Source: Bacteroidota bacterium (GTDB lineage Bacteria; Bacteroidota; Bacteroidia; Bacteroidales; Lentimicrobiaceae). From it: 64,000 nucleotides of DNA. Under the pieces are notes generated by a model. The model was not told where the DNA came from. It made no database searches and saw only the letters and a list, made by a program, of their open reading frames with translations. A program made the position numbers and the translations under genes. Of the stretch, positions 36,878 through 45,607 are shown in pieces. The stretch is from positions 4,554-68,553 of the forward strand of contig JAEYSM010000010.1 of NCBI GenBank assembly GCA_023434665.1. The letters run 5' to 3'. Each line of letters begins with the position of its first letter. Position 1 is the first letter of the stretch.

Positions 36878-39800
36878 ATGAAACGATATCCTGAATACAA
36901 GCAACTTAACCTTCCTGAAATTGGCAATGAGATACTCAGGTCGTGGGAAGAGGAAGATATATTCAAGAAAAGCCTTAAAATTCGTGAGAATCACGAACCA
37001 TTTATATTTTACGAAGGACCGCCTTCAGCAAATGGTACACCAGGTATCCATCATGTGATGGCACGCGCTATTAAGGATATTTTCTGCAGGTACAAAACAA
37101 TGAAGGGTTTTCTGGTTAACCGTAAAGCCGGATGGGATACTCATGGTCTGCCAATTGAAATTTCAGTCGAAAAGACCCTTGGTATAACCAAGGAAGATAT
37201 CGGTAAAAAGATATCCGTCGAGGAGTACAATCAGGCCTGCCGCAGGGAAGTGATGAAATATAAAGATATGTGGGATGATCTTACCCGTAAAATTGGGTAC
37301 TGGGTTGATCTTGAACACCCGTATATCACATTCGATAATAAATACATGGAAACCTTGTGGTTCCTGTTGCATCGTTTATACGAAAAAGGTTTGCTTTATA
37401 AAGGTTATACCATTCAGCCTTTTTCACCGGCTGCTGGCACAGGATTAAGCACACATGAGTTAAATCAACCGGGTTGTTATCGCATGGTTAAGGACAACAC
37501 ACTGGTTGCGCAGTTCAAGGTTGTAAGGAATAACAAGTCGGAGTTCCTTTTTGATGATCTTCATGGAGATCTGCATTTCCTGGCATGGACTACTACTCCA
37601 TGGACACTGCCCAGCAATACCGCCCTGGCAGTTGGAAAGAATATTGAATACGTAAGGGTGAAAACTTTTAATCCATACACTTTTTTACCGGTTACGGTCA
37701 TACTTGCTAAAGACCTGGTATCAAAATATTTTCCTGACAAGAATTCCGAACTCAGCTTAACAGAGTATCAACCCGGGGATAAAAATATTCCTTTCATAAC
37801 CGATAAAAATTTCAAAGGAACGGATCTGGAAGGTATTAGCTACGAACAATTAATGCCTTATGCACAGCCAACTGATGGCGATGCATTCAGGGTGGTTATT
37901 GGTGATTTTGTCACTACTGAAGATGGTACCGGCATAGTGCACATCGCGCCAAGCTTTGGAGCCGACGACTTTAAAGTAGGCAAGCAGAATGGAATAGGTT
38001 CACTTACTTTGGTAGACCGCCAGGGAAGATTCACCGAAGAAATGGGTGAATTTGCGGGACGGTATGTAAAATCGGAATATGCCCCCGATTACGATCCATC
38101 CAATGACCAGAATGTTGATATTGATATCATTATTAAACTCAAGAAGGAAAATAAGGCCTTTAAATCTGAGAAATACGAACACTCATATCCTCACTGCTGG
38201 AGGACCGATAAACCAATATTATATTATCCTCTCGACTCATGGTTTATTCGCACGACCGCTTTCCGCGAGAAGATGATTGAGTTTAACAAAACTATTAACT
38301 GGAAACCCGAATCCACAGGAACAGGTAGATTTGGAAACTGGCTTGAGAATCTGGTTGACTGGAACCTCAGCAGGTCACGTTATTGGGGTACTCCATTGCC
38401 TATCTGGGTAAGTGAAGACAGGGAAGAAGAAATCTGCATTAGCTCTGTTGCCCAACTCAGAGATGAGATTGAGAAATCCATTGCTGCCGGTTTTATGACC
38501 TCAAACCCGCTTCAGGGTTATATTCCGGGTGATAATTCAGACGAAAACTATAACAGGTTCGATCTGCATCGTCCTTATGTTGACGATATTATATTATCCT
38601 CGTCTACAGGCAAGAAGATGCTGCGCGAACCCGATCTTATTGACGTTTGGTTCGATTCAGGTGCTATGCCTTTTGCCCAGTTCCATTACCCATTCGAGAA
38701 CAATGATAATCTTGAGGAATACTTCCCTGCTGATTTTATTGCAGAAGGTGTTGATCAAACCCGCGGATGGTTTTTCACTCTGCACGCAATTGCTGTTATG
38801 GCATTCGACTCGGTGTCATTTAAAACTGTAATTTCCAACGGACTGGTGCTCGACAAGGCAGGTAATAAAATGTCTAAGCGACTGGGCAATGCTATTGATC
38901 CTTTCGAAACCATCGAGAAATACGGGCCAGATGCTACCCGTTGGTATATGATTACTAATGCCCAGCCGTGGGATAATCTCAAATTTGACCTTGACGGGAT
39001 AGCCGAAGTTCAGCGTAAATTCTTCGGAACATTATACAACACTTATAATTTCTTTGCCCTGTATGCCAATATAGACAAATTTAGCTACAGTGAACCGGAA
39101 GTTGAATATTCCGAAAGACCAGAAATCGACAGGTGGATTTTGTCGGAGCTGAACTCACTAATAGAAGCAGTTGACGGTTATTATGCCGATTTTGAACCAA
39201 CCAGAGCAGGAAGGGCGATAGCCGACTTCACAGATGAGCATCTGAGCAACTGGTACGTTAGGTTATCGCGCAGACGTTTCTGGAAAGGTGAATACACCAA
39301 AGATAAAATATCGGCTTACCAGACACTCTACACTTGTATAGAAACCATTGCAATACTTTCAGCCCCCATAGCTCCTTTCTTCAGTGACAGGCTCTTTATG
39401 GACCTCAATGCAATTACTGGTAGAAATAAAGCACAATCGGTTCATTTGGCCGATTTTGCAAAGGTTAATACATCTTTGATTGACAAAGCACTGGAAGAAA
39501 GAATGCAGTTGGCACAACAAGTGTCATCAATGGTACTTTCTTTGCGTAAGCAGCATAGGATCAGAGTCCGCCAACCATTGCAGAGAATAATGATTCCACT
39601 TACCGGTGAGGGACTTAAAGAAAAAATTGAAGCCGTACGAAACCTGATACTTAGTGAAGTCAACATTAAAGATATTGAATTCATTAGTAGTGAAGGTGTG
39701 CTGGTTAAGAAAGTAAAAGCAAACTTTAAAGCTCTCGGACCACGCTATGGTAAGTTGATGAAACAAATTGCTGATGCAGTCGGCGGAATGGAGCAGGCTC

Positions 39801-40237
39801 AGATTGCTGAATTTGAAAAGAATCGCACGCTCAAATTAAACATCGAAAGCGAAGAAGTGGAGCTTACTGAAGGGGACCTCGAAGTTATTACCGACGATAT
39901 TCCTGGCTGGGTTATATCCTCAAACGGAAACCTTACCATTGCATTGGATATCACTATCACTGATGAATTACGTAATGAAGGACTTGCTCGCGAACTTGTT
40001 AACCGAATCCAAAATATAAGAAAGGATAAAGGATTTGAAGTTACCGATAAAATAAAGATCCAATTGGAGAAAAACAGTGAGCTTGAAAGAGTAATCAATC
40101 ATAATAATGTTTATATTTGTTCAGAGACATTAGCCACCTCACTTGAATTAATCGGACAAATTGAACCAAGCAGCAGAATAGTGGTTGATTTAGCAGATGA
40201 ATTACAGGCTGCTGTCAGTATCACAAAAGTGAGCTGA
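36878..40237 (+). CDS. ileS: Isoleucyl-tRNA synthetase, long (IleRS2-like) form with GxHH signature
   Basis: 1119 aa from the ATG at 36878 (MKRYPEYKQLNLPEIGNEIL). The enzyme charges tRNA-Ile. The class I signature site reads GPPSANGTPGIHHVMARAIKD, so residues 56-59 are GIHH where HxGH is expected. The KMSKS equivalent is KMSKR (664-668). The CP1 editing domain is present (FLAWTTTPWTLPSNTALAVG and EDGTGIVHIAPSFGADDF). Length, the GLPIEISVEKTLGI stretch and the C-terminal extension point to the eukaryote-like IleRS2 type, generally mupirocin-tolerant. A DksA-like gene follows 42 bp later, then lspA. Confidence 0.96.
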   Translation: MKRYPEYKQLNLPEIGNEILRSWEEEDIFKKSLKIRENHEPFIFYEGPPSANGTPGIHHVMARAIKDIFCRYKTMKGFLVNRKAGWDTHGLPIEISVEKTLGITKEDIGKKISVEEYNQACRREVMKYKDMWDDLTRKIGYWVDLEHPYITFDNKYMETLWFLLHRLYEKGLLYKGYTIQPFSPAAGTGLSTHELNQPGCYRMVKDNTLVAQFKVVRNNKSEFLFDDLHGDLHFLAWTTTPWTLPSNTALAVGKNIEYVRVKTFNPYTFLPVTVILAKDLVSKYFPDKNSELSLTEYQPGDKNIPFITDKNFKGTDLEGISYEQLMPYAQPTDGDAFRVVIGDFVTTEDGTGIVHIAPSFGADDFKVGKQNGIGSLTLVDRQGRFTEEMGEFAGRYVKSEYAPDYDPSNDQNVDIDIIIKLKKENKAFKSEKYEHSYPHCWRTDKPILYYPLDSWFIRTTAFREKMIEFNKTINWKPESTGTGRFGNWLENLVDWNLSRSRYWGTPLPIWVSEDREEEICISSVAQLRDEIEKSIAAGFMTSNPLQGYIPGDNSDENYNRFDLHRPYVDDIILSSSTGKKMLREPDLIDVWFDSGAMPFAQFHYPFENNDNLEEYFPADFIAEGVDQTRGWFFTLHAIAVMAFDSVSFKTVISNGLVLDKAGNKMSKRLGNAIDPFETIEKYGPDATRWYMITNAQPWDNLKFDLDGIAEVQRKFFGTLYNTYNFFALYANIDKFSYSEPEVEYSERPEIDRWILSELNSLIEAVDGYYADFEPTRAGRAIADFTDEHLSNWYVRLSRRRFWKGEYTKDKISAYQTLYTCIETIAILSAPIAPFFSDRLFMDLNAITGRNKAQSVHLADFAKVNTSLIDKALEERMQLAQQVSSMVLSLRKQHRIRVRQPLQRIMIPLTGEGLKEKIEAVRNLILSEVNIKDIEFISSEGVLVKKVKANFKALGPRYGKLMKQIADAVGGMEQAQIAEFEKNRTLKLNIESEEVELTEGDLEVITDDIPGWVISSNGNLTIALDITITDELRNEGLARELVNRIQNIRKDKGFEVTDKIKIQLEKNSELERVINHNNVYICSETLATSLELIGQIEPSSRIVVDLADELQAAVSITKVS

Positions 40238-40279
40238 CAGTTGCATTTTATTAATTATTGATAACACTAAATTAAGGCT

Positions 40280-40681
40280 ATGAAAGAATCTCAGGAAGAA
40301 AACGTAAAAACCCGTTATACTGATGAAGAACTCGAGGAGTTCAGAAAAATCATACTTGATAAGCTTGAAAAGGCAAGGCGAGACCTGAAAATGCTCACAG
40401 AAGCTTTTGCCAATAGCAACGAGCATGATATCAGTGACACATCACCAACTTTTAAAGTTCTTGAAGAAGGTTATCAGGTTAATTCGAAAGAAGAAAACAG
40501 TAAACTTGCTGCACGTCAGGATAAATTCATTACTGCACTTGAAAATGCCCTTATAAGGATCGAGAACAAAACGTATGGGATCTGCAGAGTTACAGGCAAA
40601 CTTATATCTAAAGAACGCTTGAGAATTGTACCTCATGCCACACTTTCTATTGAAGCAAAATTAAATCAGTCAAAGCCTTAA
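40280..40681 (+). CDS. DksA/TraR-family protein with a reduced zinc finger
   Basis: 133 aa. A long charged helical region (residues 10-100) forms the coiled coil, and the C-terminus YGICRVTGKLISKERLRIVPHATLSIEAK is the DksA/TraR finger region with only one cysteine remaining. DksA proteins enter the RNA polymerase secondary channel; loss of Cys ligands means zinc is not bound in the classical way. The gene sits between ileS and lspA, a common Bacteroidota arrangement, with 7 bp to lspA. Confidence 0.85.
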   Translation: MKESQEENVKTRYTDEELEEFRKIILDKLEKARRDLKMLTEAFANSNEHDISDTSPTFKVLEEGYQVNSKEENSKLAARQDKFITALENALIRIENKTYGICRVTGKLISKERLRIVPHATLSIEAKLNQSKP

Positions 40682-40688
40682 GATTCCC

Positions 40689-41288
40689 TTGAAAAAGTCG
40701 CTTCTCATCGTTGCTGCTATCCTGCTCATTGATCAGGTAATTAAATTCTGGATAAAAACAAATATGGCCCTGGGCCAGGAATACAATGTTTTCGGTGACT
40801 GGTTCCTGATACATTTTACCGAAAATCCTGGAATGGCTTTCGGACTAGAATTTTCAGGTGATTACGGGAAGCTTATATTAAGCTTATTCAGGATCATTGC
40901 AATTACAGTGCTTTTGGTATACATGTATAATATTACCCGGCACAAGGTTTCAAACCTTGTGTTGGTTAGTTTATCACTGGTACTTGCAGGAGCCATTGGA
41001 AATATGATTGATAGCGCATTTTATGGTTTGATATTCAGTGAAAGCACCTATTTTGAGACAGCCACATTTTTACCACCCGAAGGAGGATATGCCACATTTC
41101 TGCATGGTAAGGTGGTAGATATGCTATATTTTCCCATTGTCGATGGTACATATCCTGAATGGATACCCTGGTTGGGTGGTTCGCAATTCCAGTTTTTCAG
41201 ACCAGTGTTCAATATAGCTGACTCCTCAATCACAATTGGAGTTGTGATGATGGTCCTTTTCCAGAAAGAATTTTTTGGTAAAAAGTAA
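40689..41288 (+). CDS. lspA: Lipoprotein signal peptidase (signal peptidase II)
   Basis: 199 aa with a TTG start at 40689, 7 bp after the DksA-like gene; the sequence KKSLLIVAAILLIDQVIKFWIK matches the LspA N-terminus. The catalytic aspartates are Asp108 (GAIGNMIDSAFYG) and Asp178 (FNIADSSITIG), and HFTENPGMAFGLEF is conserved. Four membrane helices are visible. The ~35-residue insertion between the aspartates makes it longer than E. coli LspA (164 aa). It cleaves prolipoproteins after lipidation and would process the GldH, adaptor and DnaG-neighbour lipoproteins in this window. Confidence 0.95.
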   Translation: MKKSLLIVAAILLIDQVIKFWIKTNMALGQEYNVFGDWFLIHFTENPGMAFGLEFSGDYGKLILSLFRIIAITVLLVYMYNITRHKVSNLVLVSLSLVLAGAIGNMIDSAFYGLIFSESTYFETATFLPPEGGYATFLHGKVVDMLYFPIVDGTYPEWIPWLGGSQFQFFRPVFNIADSSITIGVVMMVLFQKEFFGKK

Positions 41289-41291
41289 AGA

Positions 41292-41987
41292 TCAGCCTTT
41301 CAAACTTTTTATTTCTTCAGTCAATTCGTCAAGTTCTCTTGCTTCTGAGATCCTGAATCTTCCTATACGGGTTCTTCTCAAAACAGTAAGGTGAGCTCCA
41401 CTGCCAAGGGCTTTGCCAAAATCCCTTGCTAAAGCTCTGATGTAGGTGCCTTTGCTACAAACAATCCGGAATTCAACGTCGGGTAAATTAATAGCAGTTA
41501 TTTCAAATTCACTTATTTTAACCGGACGGGGATCAAGAACCAGTTCTTTTTCCTTTCTGGCATATTTATAAGCTCTGCGCCCACCGATTTTAATAGCCGA
41601 AAACACAGGAGGTACCTGCTGCAGATCACCTGTAAGGCTTTGTGCAGCCTCCATAATCAGTTCTGGTGTCACATGGCTGTACTCATATACATTGTCAATC
41701 TCATGTTCAAGATCGTAAGAAGGAGTAGTAGCACCAATTCTGAATGTACCGGTGTACTCTTTTTCCTGAGCCTGGTACTCGTCAATTTTTTTAGTAAATC
41801 TTCCAGTACAAATAATCAGCAAACCGTCGGCTAATGGATCAAGAGTGCCGGCATGGCCAACCTTGAGTTTCTTAATACCCAGACTTTCGCGGATAGCAAT
41901 GCGCAATCTGTTCACTACATCAAAAGATGTCCACTTCAGGGGCTTATTTATTAACAGTACTTCGCCTGTTTCGAAATCATAACTCAT
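41292..41987 (-). CDS. truB: tRNA pseudouridine-55 synthase
   Basis: 231 aa. The catalytic Asp50 lies in KVGHAGTLDPLADGLL. LLINKPLKWTSFDVVNRLR at the N-terminus, QVPPVFSAIKIGGRRAYKYAR and CSKGTYIRALARDFGKALG are all TruB motifs. The C-terminal PUA domain is missing or very short, as in other short bacterial forms. It modifies U55 of tRNA. It is the last gene of the ftsX-DUF3098-uppP-truB operon and starts directly next to the uppP stop. Confidence 0.96.
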   Translation of the reverse strand: MSYDFETGEVLLINKPLKWTSFDVVNRLRIAIRESLGIKKLKVGHAGTLDPLADGLLIICTGRFTKKIDEYQAQEKEYTGTFRIGATTPSYDLEHEIDNVYEYSHVTPELIMEAAQSLTGDLQQVPPVFSAIKIGGRRAYKYARKEKELVLDPRPVKISEFEITAINLPDVEFRIVCSKGTYIRALARDFGKALGSGAHLTVLRRTRIGRFRISEARELDELTEEIKSLKG

Positions 41988-42770
41988 TTACTCGGCAAGA
42001 TTGAGACTGTAGCCTGACAACATCATCACAATGATTACGAGGCCTACTACAATACGGTACCAGCCAAACCATTTAAAACCATAACGGGTGAGCAGGGCAA
42101 TAAATGACTTAATGGCAATAAGTGCAACCACAAAAGCCACCAGGTTACCGATTAGTAATGTAGAAATATTTTGACCTGAAATAATTTCAAAATTATCGAA
42201 AAGCTTATAGGAGGCAGCGCCAAACATTGTAGGAACAGCGAGGAAGAATGAAAATTCAGCAGCCGACTTCCGGTCCATTCCCTGTGTCATTCCCCCAATT
42301 ATAGTAGCTGCTGAGCGAGATACGCCGGGGATCATTGCAATACACTGAAAAAGACCGATTTTAAAAGCTGTCATGTAGCTAATATCTATGTCAACCTGTG
42401 GTTTATTAAACCATTTGTCCGCAAATACCAGCACTACACCTCCAACGACAAGCATAATTGCTACTACCAATACACTACCCAGCATACGGTCAATTACATC
42501 CATCATTAGGAAACCAATAATGGCAGCAGGCAAAAAAGCAACCAGAAGCTTATAATAAAAGTCAAAACTCTGGAAAAACCGCTTCCAATAAAGTACAATC
42601 ACTGATAGTATAGCCCCAAACTGAATGTTTACAGTGAAAGCTTTAACAAAATCGTCAATTTCCATCCCCAGCAATTCCTGGGTAATAATCATATGTCCTG
42701 TTGAAGAAACAGGCAGAAACTCTGTAAGCCCTTCAACTATCGCAATAATAACAGCTTCAAAAATGGTCAT
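41988..42770 (-). CDS. uppP: Undecaprenyl-diphosphatase
   Basis: 260 aa integral membrane protein. Both active-site motifs are present: EGLTEFLPVSSTGHMII near residue 14 and GVSRSAATIIGGMTQGM near 150. It recycles undecaprenyl pyrophosphate to the monophosphate for peptidoglycan and glycan assembly, and confers bacitracin tolerance. It starts 9 bp after the DUF3098 gene and abuts truB. Confidence 0.96.
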   Translation of the reverse strand: MTIFEAVIIAIVEGLTEFLPVSSTGHMIITQELLGMEIDDFVKAFTVNIQFGAILSVIVLYWKRFFQSFDFYYKLLVAFLPAAIIGFLMMDVIDRMLGSVLVVAIMLVVGGVVLVFADKWFNKPQVDIDISYMTAFKIGLFQCIAMIPGVSRSAATIIGGMTQGMDRKSAAEFSFFLAVPTMFGAASYKLFDNFEIISGQNISTLLIGNLVAFVVALIAIKSFIALLTRYGFKWFGWYRIVVGLVIIVMMLSGYSLNLAE

Positions 42771-42779
42771 AACAAAAGG

Positions 42780-43055
42780 CTAGTCGCGTGGCTTCTTCAT
42801 TATGGCATAAATCTCCACACAATAGCCTGCAAGTATAAGAATAGGAGCAAGGGTAAGACGCCTGAAATTAAACATACTGTCGTTAAATACATTAGGATCA
42901 TCGGAGCCACCACCTATCATTAAGAGGAAACCTGCCACTATCAGCACCAGGCCAATCAGCATCCACTTATAATTTTCCCGTTCAAAGGCAAATTGCCGTG
43001 TGGCTTCTTTATCCGACGGTCTTTTGTTTTCTTCTCGCAATGATTTGGCTTTCAT
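42780..43055 (-). CDS. DUF3098 small membrane protein
   Basis: 91 aa. A polar N-terminus is followed by two hydrophobic segments: WMLIGLVLIVAGFLLMIGG and LTLAPILILAGYCVEIYAIM. The FNFRRLTLAP stretch is typical of DUF3098. It is conserved between ftsX and uppP in Bacteroidota; the function is unknown, but the position suggests an envelope or division role. It begins 20 bp after ftsX. Confidence 0.88.
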   Translation of the reverse strand: MKAKSLREENKRPSDKEATRQFAFERENYKWMLIGLVLIVAGFLLMIGGGSDDPNVFNDSMFNFRRLTLAPILILAGYCVEIYAIMKKPRD

Positions 43056-43075
43056 AATTATGTATAATATAGTGA

Positions 43076-43951
43076 TCAGTGAAATTTATGGGACTTAAGG
43101 TTAAGATATCTTCCAACTGCCAATAGTGTTGAAACTCCCGTAATAAACAAACCTAGTAACGTTACCAGACCAAAAAGGCTTAAAAACAAATCTATATCCT
43201 GCAGCTCTATCAGTTCGGGTAAGGCTCTGCGCGAAAAATAAAGCACCACTCCCAATAAAAAAATAGCGATTAGCGAGCTAATAAGACCATGTAAAAGACT
43301 CTTCAGTATAAAAGGCTTACTTATGAACGAACGGGTAGCACCTACCAACTGCATGGTTTTAATAATAAACCGCTTACTATATACACTTAGTCTTATCGTA
43401 TTATTTATAAGAGCAATGGAGATTAGGAGTAAAACAGTACTGAAAGCGAGCAGTATGATACTTATGCGCTTAATATTGTCATTTACAGCATCCACCAAAG
43501 ATTTATGGTAAAATACCTCCTTAACTACGCTGTTATCCAATAATCGCTTTTCAATCACCTTCAGGCTGTCATTATTTGCATAATCAGCATTAAGACGAAT
43601 ATCAATCGAAGCAAGCAAAGGATTGTAGCCGAGAAAATCAATAAAATCTTCACCTAATTCTTTAGTGAGATCTTCAGCTGCCTTTTCGCGGGTTATATAT
43701 TCGGTTGATTTAACAAAAGATTCGGTATCCAGTCTTTTCTGAAATTCGAGAATGCGGGCATCCTTAATATTCTCCTTTATGATGACTGAAAAACCGATAT
43801 TTTCTTTCACATAATCTGATAGTTTACCGGCATGCAGAACAATAAGCCCAAGTAAGCCAAGCATGAACAGCACCAATGAGATGCTTATAATGGTTGTAAT
43901 TGTAGAAGCCTGAAGCCTCTTACGGCCTGATTTATCTTCGCTGCCCGACAT
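43076..43951 (-). CDS. ftsX: Cell division permease FtsX
   Basis: 291 aa with the FtsX plan: a cytoplasmic N-terminus, TM1 (TIISISLVLFMLGLLGLIVLH), a periplasmic domain of about 120 residues (VIIKENIKDARILEF to SLVDAVNDNIKRI) and three C-terminal helices. The MQLVGATRSFISKPFILKSLLHG loop is diagnostic. With FtsE, encoded elsewhere, it controls septal peptidoglycan hydrolysis. It is the first gene of the operon running to truB. Confidence 0.94.
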   Translation of the reverse strand: MSGSEDKSGRKRLQASTITTIISISLVLFMLGLLGLIVLHAGKLSDYVKENIGFSVIIKENIKDARILEFQKRLDTESFVKSTEYITREKAAEDLTKELGEDFIDFLGYNPLLASIDIRLNADYANNDSLKVIEKRLLDNSVVKEVFYHKSLVDAVNDNIKRISIILLAFSTVLLLISIALINNTIRLSVYSKRFIIKTMQLVGATRSFISKPFILKSLLHGLISSLIAIFLLGVVLYFSRRALPELIELQDIDLFLSLFGLVTLLGLFITGVSTLLAVGRYLNLKSHKFH

Positions 43952-43971
43952 CCTTTAAATGATAATGACTG

Positions 43972-43979
43972 CGAAAGTA
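43972..43979 (-). promoter_or_regulatory. Possible -7 element for ftsX operon
   Basis: TACTTTCG on the minus strand is one base away from TAnnTTTG and lies 20 bp before the ftsX start. Confidence 0.35.
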
Positions 43980-43993
43980 ATAAAAAAAAGCTA

Positions 43994-44548
43994 CTATTTA
44001 GCGGATTTTTCGAGATTAACGTCAACGTCAACCCTTATACTTTTTGCGATATTATTAGCCACTGTATTAGGGATTTTGATATTATAATCGGCAACTTGTA
44101 CATAAAAAGTTGATTGGCCTCTTACTTTATCCCCATTCACTTCAAGTGTCCCCTTTTCAGATATTTTACGAGTGGCATCTTTAATGGTCAGGTCTCCTTC
44201 GATTGTTACTTCATATTTTCCATTTTTCGTCAGGTCCACTTTGTCCAAATTGGTCACTTTGCCCTTAAAGGTAGCATTGGGATACTTGTCCGATTCTACG
44301 TAATTTTCGTTAAAATGTTCCTGCATTAAAGCTTTTTCGAACTGGAATGATTTCATAAGTGCTTTAAACACCAAATCACCCGACTGAGCATCGAGAGCTG
44401 CATTTACTTGTCGGTTATGTGCTTCAATATCTTCCATTGGAGTAGAGGAGAAAAAGCGGATATGACCTGTTTTTGTCATATACTTCTGAGCATTCACTGC
44501 GGTGATGCTCAGTGTGAGCAGAAATAGTGCGGCTATTATTTTTTTCAT
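43994..44548 (-). CDS. YceI-like exported protein
   Basis: 184 aa with a signal peptide (MKKIIAALFLLTLSITAVNA). The mature part (KTGHIRFFSSTPMEDIEAHNRQVNAALD, KYPNATFKGKVTNLD, KYEVTIEGDLTIKDATRKI) matches the YceI lipocalin-like barrel, which binds isoprenoid-type lipids. It is probably periplasmic. It follows the OB-fold gene by 36 bp on the same strand, so they may be co-transcribed. Confidence 0.88.
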   Translation of the reverse strand: MKKIIAALFLLTLSITAVNAQKYMTKTGHIRFFSSTPMEDIEAHNRQVNAALDAQSGDLVFKALMKSFQFEKALMQEHFNENYVESDKYPNATFKGKVTNLDKVDLTKNGKYEVTIEGDLTIKDATRKISEKGTLEVNGDKVRGQSTFYVQVADYNIKIPNTVANNIAKSIRVDVDVNLEKSAK

Positions 44549-44584
44549 TTAAATAATTGTTTTAATAGTGAATAAAAATGGGGT

Positions 44585-45025
44585 TTATTTTTCAGGCACT
44601 GAGCAATGTTCCATAATGACGTCAATTTCATTATACCCAGTACAATATCCTTTGATCGCAAGTTGGGATCCGGGAGTAATAGCAGCCAGGTCATCCGTAT
44701 ATTCGGGGATGAATGCCATCCTTATTCCTTCATCACCAAACATTCCTTCTTCAATGGCAAAGACGGCGATTGTAAGTGAATCGGACGTTTCTACATGACT
44801 GAGGTCGCCCGAAACCAATAGTACCTTACCGTTATACTTTTGACCGGCAGCTGTTGCATCCTGTTTAAATTCAGCAAGTAGGTCGGTGGCAGACACTTCA
44901 AAGTCGTGACTCTTTTTGGCGTAATCAGGTTGCGGTTTATTATACAGGAAGAAATAAACCATTACAGCTCCTATCACTATCAGGGCGAACAACACCCCCA
45001 GTATAGCCATCCATTTTCTTTTCAT
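44585..45025 (-). CDS. tRNA_anti-like OB-fold membrane-anchored protein
   Basis: 146 aa from the ATG at 45025; a longer frame to 45106 adds unsupported residues. An N-terminal membrane anchor (WMAILGVLFALIVIGAVMVYFFL) is followed by DLLAEFKQDATAAGQKYNGKVLLVSGDLS and GSQLAIKGYCTGYNEIDVIMEHCSV, the pattern of the tRNA_anti-like OB-fold domain found in many Bacteroidota envelope proteins. Despite the name, binding of nucleic acid is not shown. The 11-bp repeat array lies 120-180 bp upstream. Confidence 0.8.
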   Translation of the reverse strand: MKRKWMAILGVLFALIVIGAVMVYFFLYNKPQPDYAKKSHDFEVSATDLLAEFKQDATAAGQKYNGKVLLVSGDLSHVETSDSLTIAVFAIEEGMFGDEGIRMAFIPEYTDDLAAITPGSQLAIKGYCTGYNEIDVIMEHCSVPEK

Positions 45026-45146
45026 AGGTAAAAAGTTTTGTCTTAAAACACATGAAAAAGAAGAAAGTTTAAAGAGGATTTTTTGATATACATAAATTGA
45101 TGCCAAGTCGTAAGAAAAACTAAATCATCTATCATTCAACTCTACG

Positions 45147-45201
45147 TAATACCTATAGTTGACCTAGCTTTTACCTAGCGTTTACTTAGAGTTCACCTAG
45201 A
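45147..45201. repeat. Five tandem 11-bp repeats (ACCTAG core)
   Basis: Units at 45147, 45158, 45169, 45180 and 45191: TAATACCTATA, GTTGACCTAGC, TTTTACCTAGC, GTTTACTTAGA and GTTCACCTAGA; a degenerate GTTGGTACC follows. The consensus is KTTnACCTAGM. The 11-bp period is close to one helical turn, so all cores face the same side of the DNA. It is upstream of the OB-fold gene and downstream of the gene ending at 45242. Confidence 0.8.
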
Positions 45202-45241
45202 GTTGGTACCAATTTTAAAAGAAGTTGACATAGGAGGAAGC

Positions 45242-45595
45242 TTACAAATGCCATGGAGATTTCCCTTCCTCAATATCCTTTCGCGATACCCAATACTGGT
45301 CGATAACGGTGGTTTCTTTTTGATCCCAATAAGCGGGTGATACCCGGGAACCCGATGGAGTTTTAAGGCTCATTTCATAAACTGCAATAACCGGATTGAA
45401 GATTAAGTCAGTGACCCCAATTGTACATTTTTCAATTCCTTCTGAATCTGCCTGACAGTCGGTAATTACATCGAAACCGTTAAAAGTGAGCAGGCCGGTA
45501 AGGAATTTGCACCGGTCGGGAGTTGTAGCTTTCTCAACCACGGTACAGCGGGTTCCTTTTATTTCTTCAACTATATGTTTATCTTGTAATGGCAT
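45242..45595 (-). CDS. Unknown four-cysteine protein at the end of the nuo operon
   Basis: 117 aa. It has cysteines at 17, 29, 47 and 57 (GTRCTVV, DRCKFL, TDCQAD, EKCTIG) and no signal peptide or membrane segment. The C-terminus is YWVSRKDIEEGKSPWHL. I do not recognise the family. It starts 12 bp after the nuoN stop on the same strand, so it is very probably the last gene of the nuo transcript. Cysteine spacing could suit a metal site, but this is only a suggestion. Confidence 0.7.
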   Translation of the reverse strand: MPLQDKHIVEEIKGTRCTVVEKATTPDRCKFLTGLLTFNGFDVITDCQADSEGIEKCTIGVTDLIFNPVIAVYEMSLKTPSGSRVSPAYWDQKETTVIDQYWVSRKDIEEGKSPWHL

Positions 45596-45607
45596 GGCTA
45601 TCCTATT

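Noticed and set aside
36722..36994. N-terminal extension of the secreted phosphatase-family gene
   Set aside because: It would overlap ileS and its promoter, and the true signal peptide begins at 36721.
43076..43951. ftsX without ftsE taken as an orphan or broken system
   Set aside because: In Bacteroidota ftsE is commonly elsewhere, and this FtsX is full length.
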